DNA of 59,495 nt, taken from the NCBI GenBank assembly GCA_964611585.1, contig CAZTAK010000008.1, forward strand, positions 1-59,495, read 5' to 3'. Every line of letters starts with the position of its first letter. Within the stretch, counting starts at the first letter, position 1. This DNA is from CAZTAK01 sp964611585 (lineage in GTDB: Bacteria > Pseudomonadota > Alphaproteobacteria > SHVP01). Under the pieces are notes generated by a model. The model searched no databases, was not told the DNA's origin, and worked only from the letters and a program-made list of their open reading frames with translations. Shown here piece after piece: positions 59,239 through 59,495 of this stretch. The translations under genes were made by a program, and so were the position numbers.

Positions 59239-59495
59239 ATGCCACACCCCCACCGCTATCGGGCGACCCTGGTCTGGACCGGGGCGGCGCGGGACGGCAC
59301 GCGGGGCTACCGCGATTACAGCCGCGATTACCGGATCGACGTCGCCGGCAAGCCGCCGTTGACCGGGTCTGCCGATTCCTCTTTTCTCGGCGACGGCGCG
59401 CGGCACAATCCCGAGGACCTGTTGGTCGCGGCGCTATCGGCCTGTCACTTGCTCTGGTACCTGCATCTCTGCGCCGACAACGGGCTCGTCGTTAC
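59239..59495 (+). CDS. OsmC family protein (5' part)
   Basis: The window ends inside this gene; 85 codons are readable. It opens MPHPHRYRATLVWTGAARDG and continues GYRDYSRDYRIDVAGKPPLT and FLGDGARHNPEDLLVAALSA, then CHLLWYLHLCADNGL. The NPEDLLVAALSACH string with its cysteine is the peroxide-reacting site of OsmC/Ohr-like peroxidases; the second cysteine lies beyond the window. It starts 29 bases after the cyclic-nucleotide-binding gene and may be in the same transcript. Role in the cluster unclear. Confidence 0.9.
   Translation, partial: MPHPHRYRATLVWTGAARDGTRGYRDYSRDYRIDVAGKPPLTGSADSSFLGDGARHNPEDLLVAALSACHLLWYLHLCADNGLVV

Overview
The window is 59.5 kb of a GC-rich, gene-dense chromosome from an alphaproteobacterium, most like a member of the Rhodospirillales. 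The grounds are gene content and order. Going left to right it carries hslVU, a Smr/MltA/Tim44 operon, fxsA, secB, dnaQ-coaE-aroE-maf-PPSRP, hemE-hemH-hemJ-rho, mnmE-mnmG-rsmG-parA-parB, and holA-lptE-leuS. Clusters of this kind surround the replication origin in Caulobacter, Rickettsia and relatives. No plasmid, prophage, transposase, CRISPR array, rRNA or tRNA signal was seen.

Region 1 (1-9460) is housekeeping: proteolysis (HslVU), cell wall (MltA), protein export (SecB), DNA proofreading (DnaQ), CoA and shikimate steps, Maf and the PEP synthase regulator. Region 2 (9461-9861) is a 401-bp gene-free stretch between the divergent PPSRP gene and hemE. It has an AT-rich tract and near-consensus DnaA boxes and is the probable origin of replication. 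Region 3 (9862-13960) holds late heme synthesis and rho. Region 4 (14051-21655) interrupts the conserved order: four tandem paralogous quinone-oxidoreductase-like genes, a dienelactone hydrolase, ogt, a broken thioredoxin-domain (DUF255) gene, and small DUF6489 and 2Fe-2S genes. Region 5 (21657-27302) is mnmE-mnmG-rsmG-parA-parB, with two parS centromere sites. One parS lies inside the first codons of rsmG. mnmE has no ordinary start codon upstream of its conserved N-terminus.

Region 6 (27519-43084) runs from holA-lptE-leuS through a DUF3576 lipoprotein, a TPR-sulfotransferase, a porin, thiE-like, yggS, an L,D-transpeptidase, ribA, an orphan response regulator, an MBL-fold hydrolase and a methyltransferase. 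Two copies of a palindromic repeat of about 145 bp sit here. Region 7 (43089-49149) is a four-gene peptide-type ABC importer operon with a fused double ATPase.

Region 8 (49196-59495) is the least understood part. A tight seven-gene operon carries two MurG/UDP-GT-like glycosyltransferases, two GT4 glycosyltransferases, a phosphoglycerate-mutase-like phosphatase, a polysaccharide deacetylase and a small membrane protein. It diverges from a gene for a very unusual ABC exporter whose nucleotide-binding domain has lost the Walker A lysine and the Walker B aspartate. That domain also contains three spaced copies of the post-Q-loop segment. The exporter gene is followed by a free-standing cyclic-nucleotide-binding protein and an OsmC-like gene cut by the window end. 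I regard this locus as the best candidate for an undescribed system, possibly glycan assembly or export under cyclic-nucleotide control. That role is inference.
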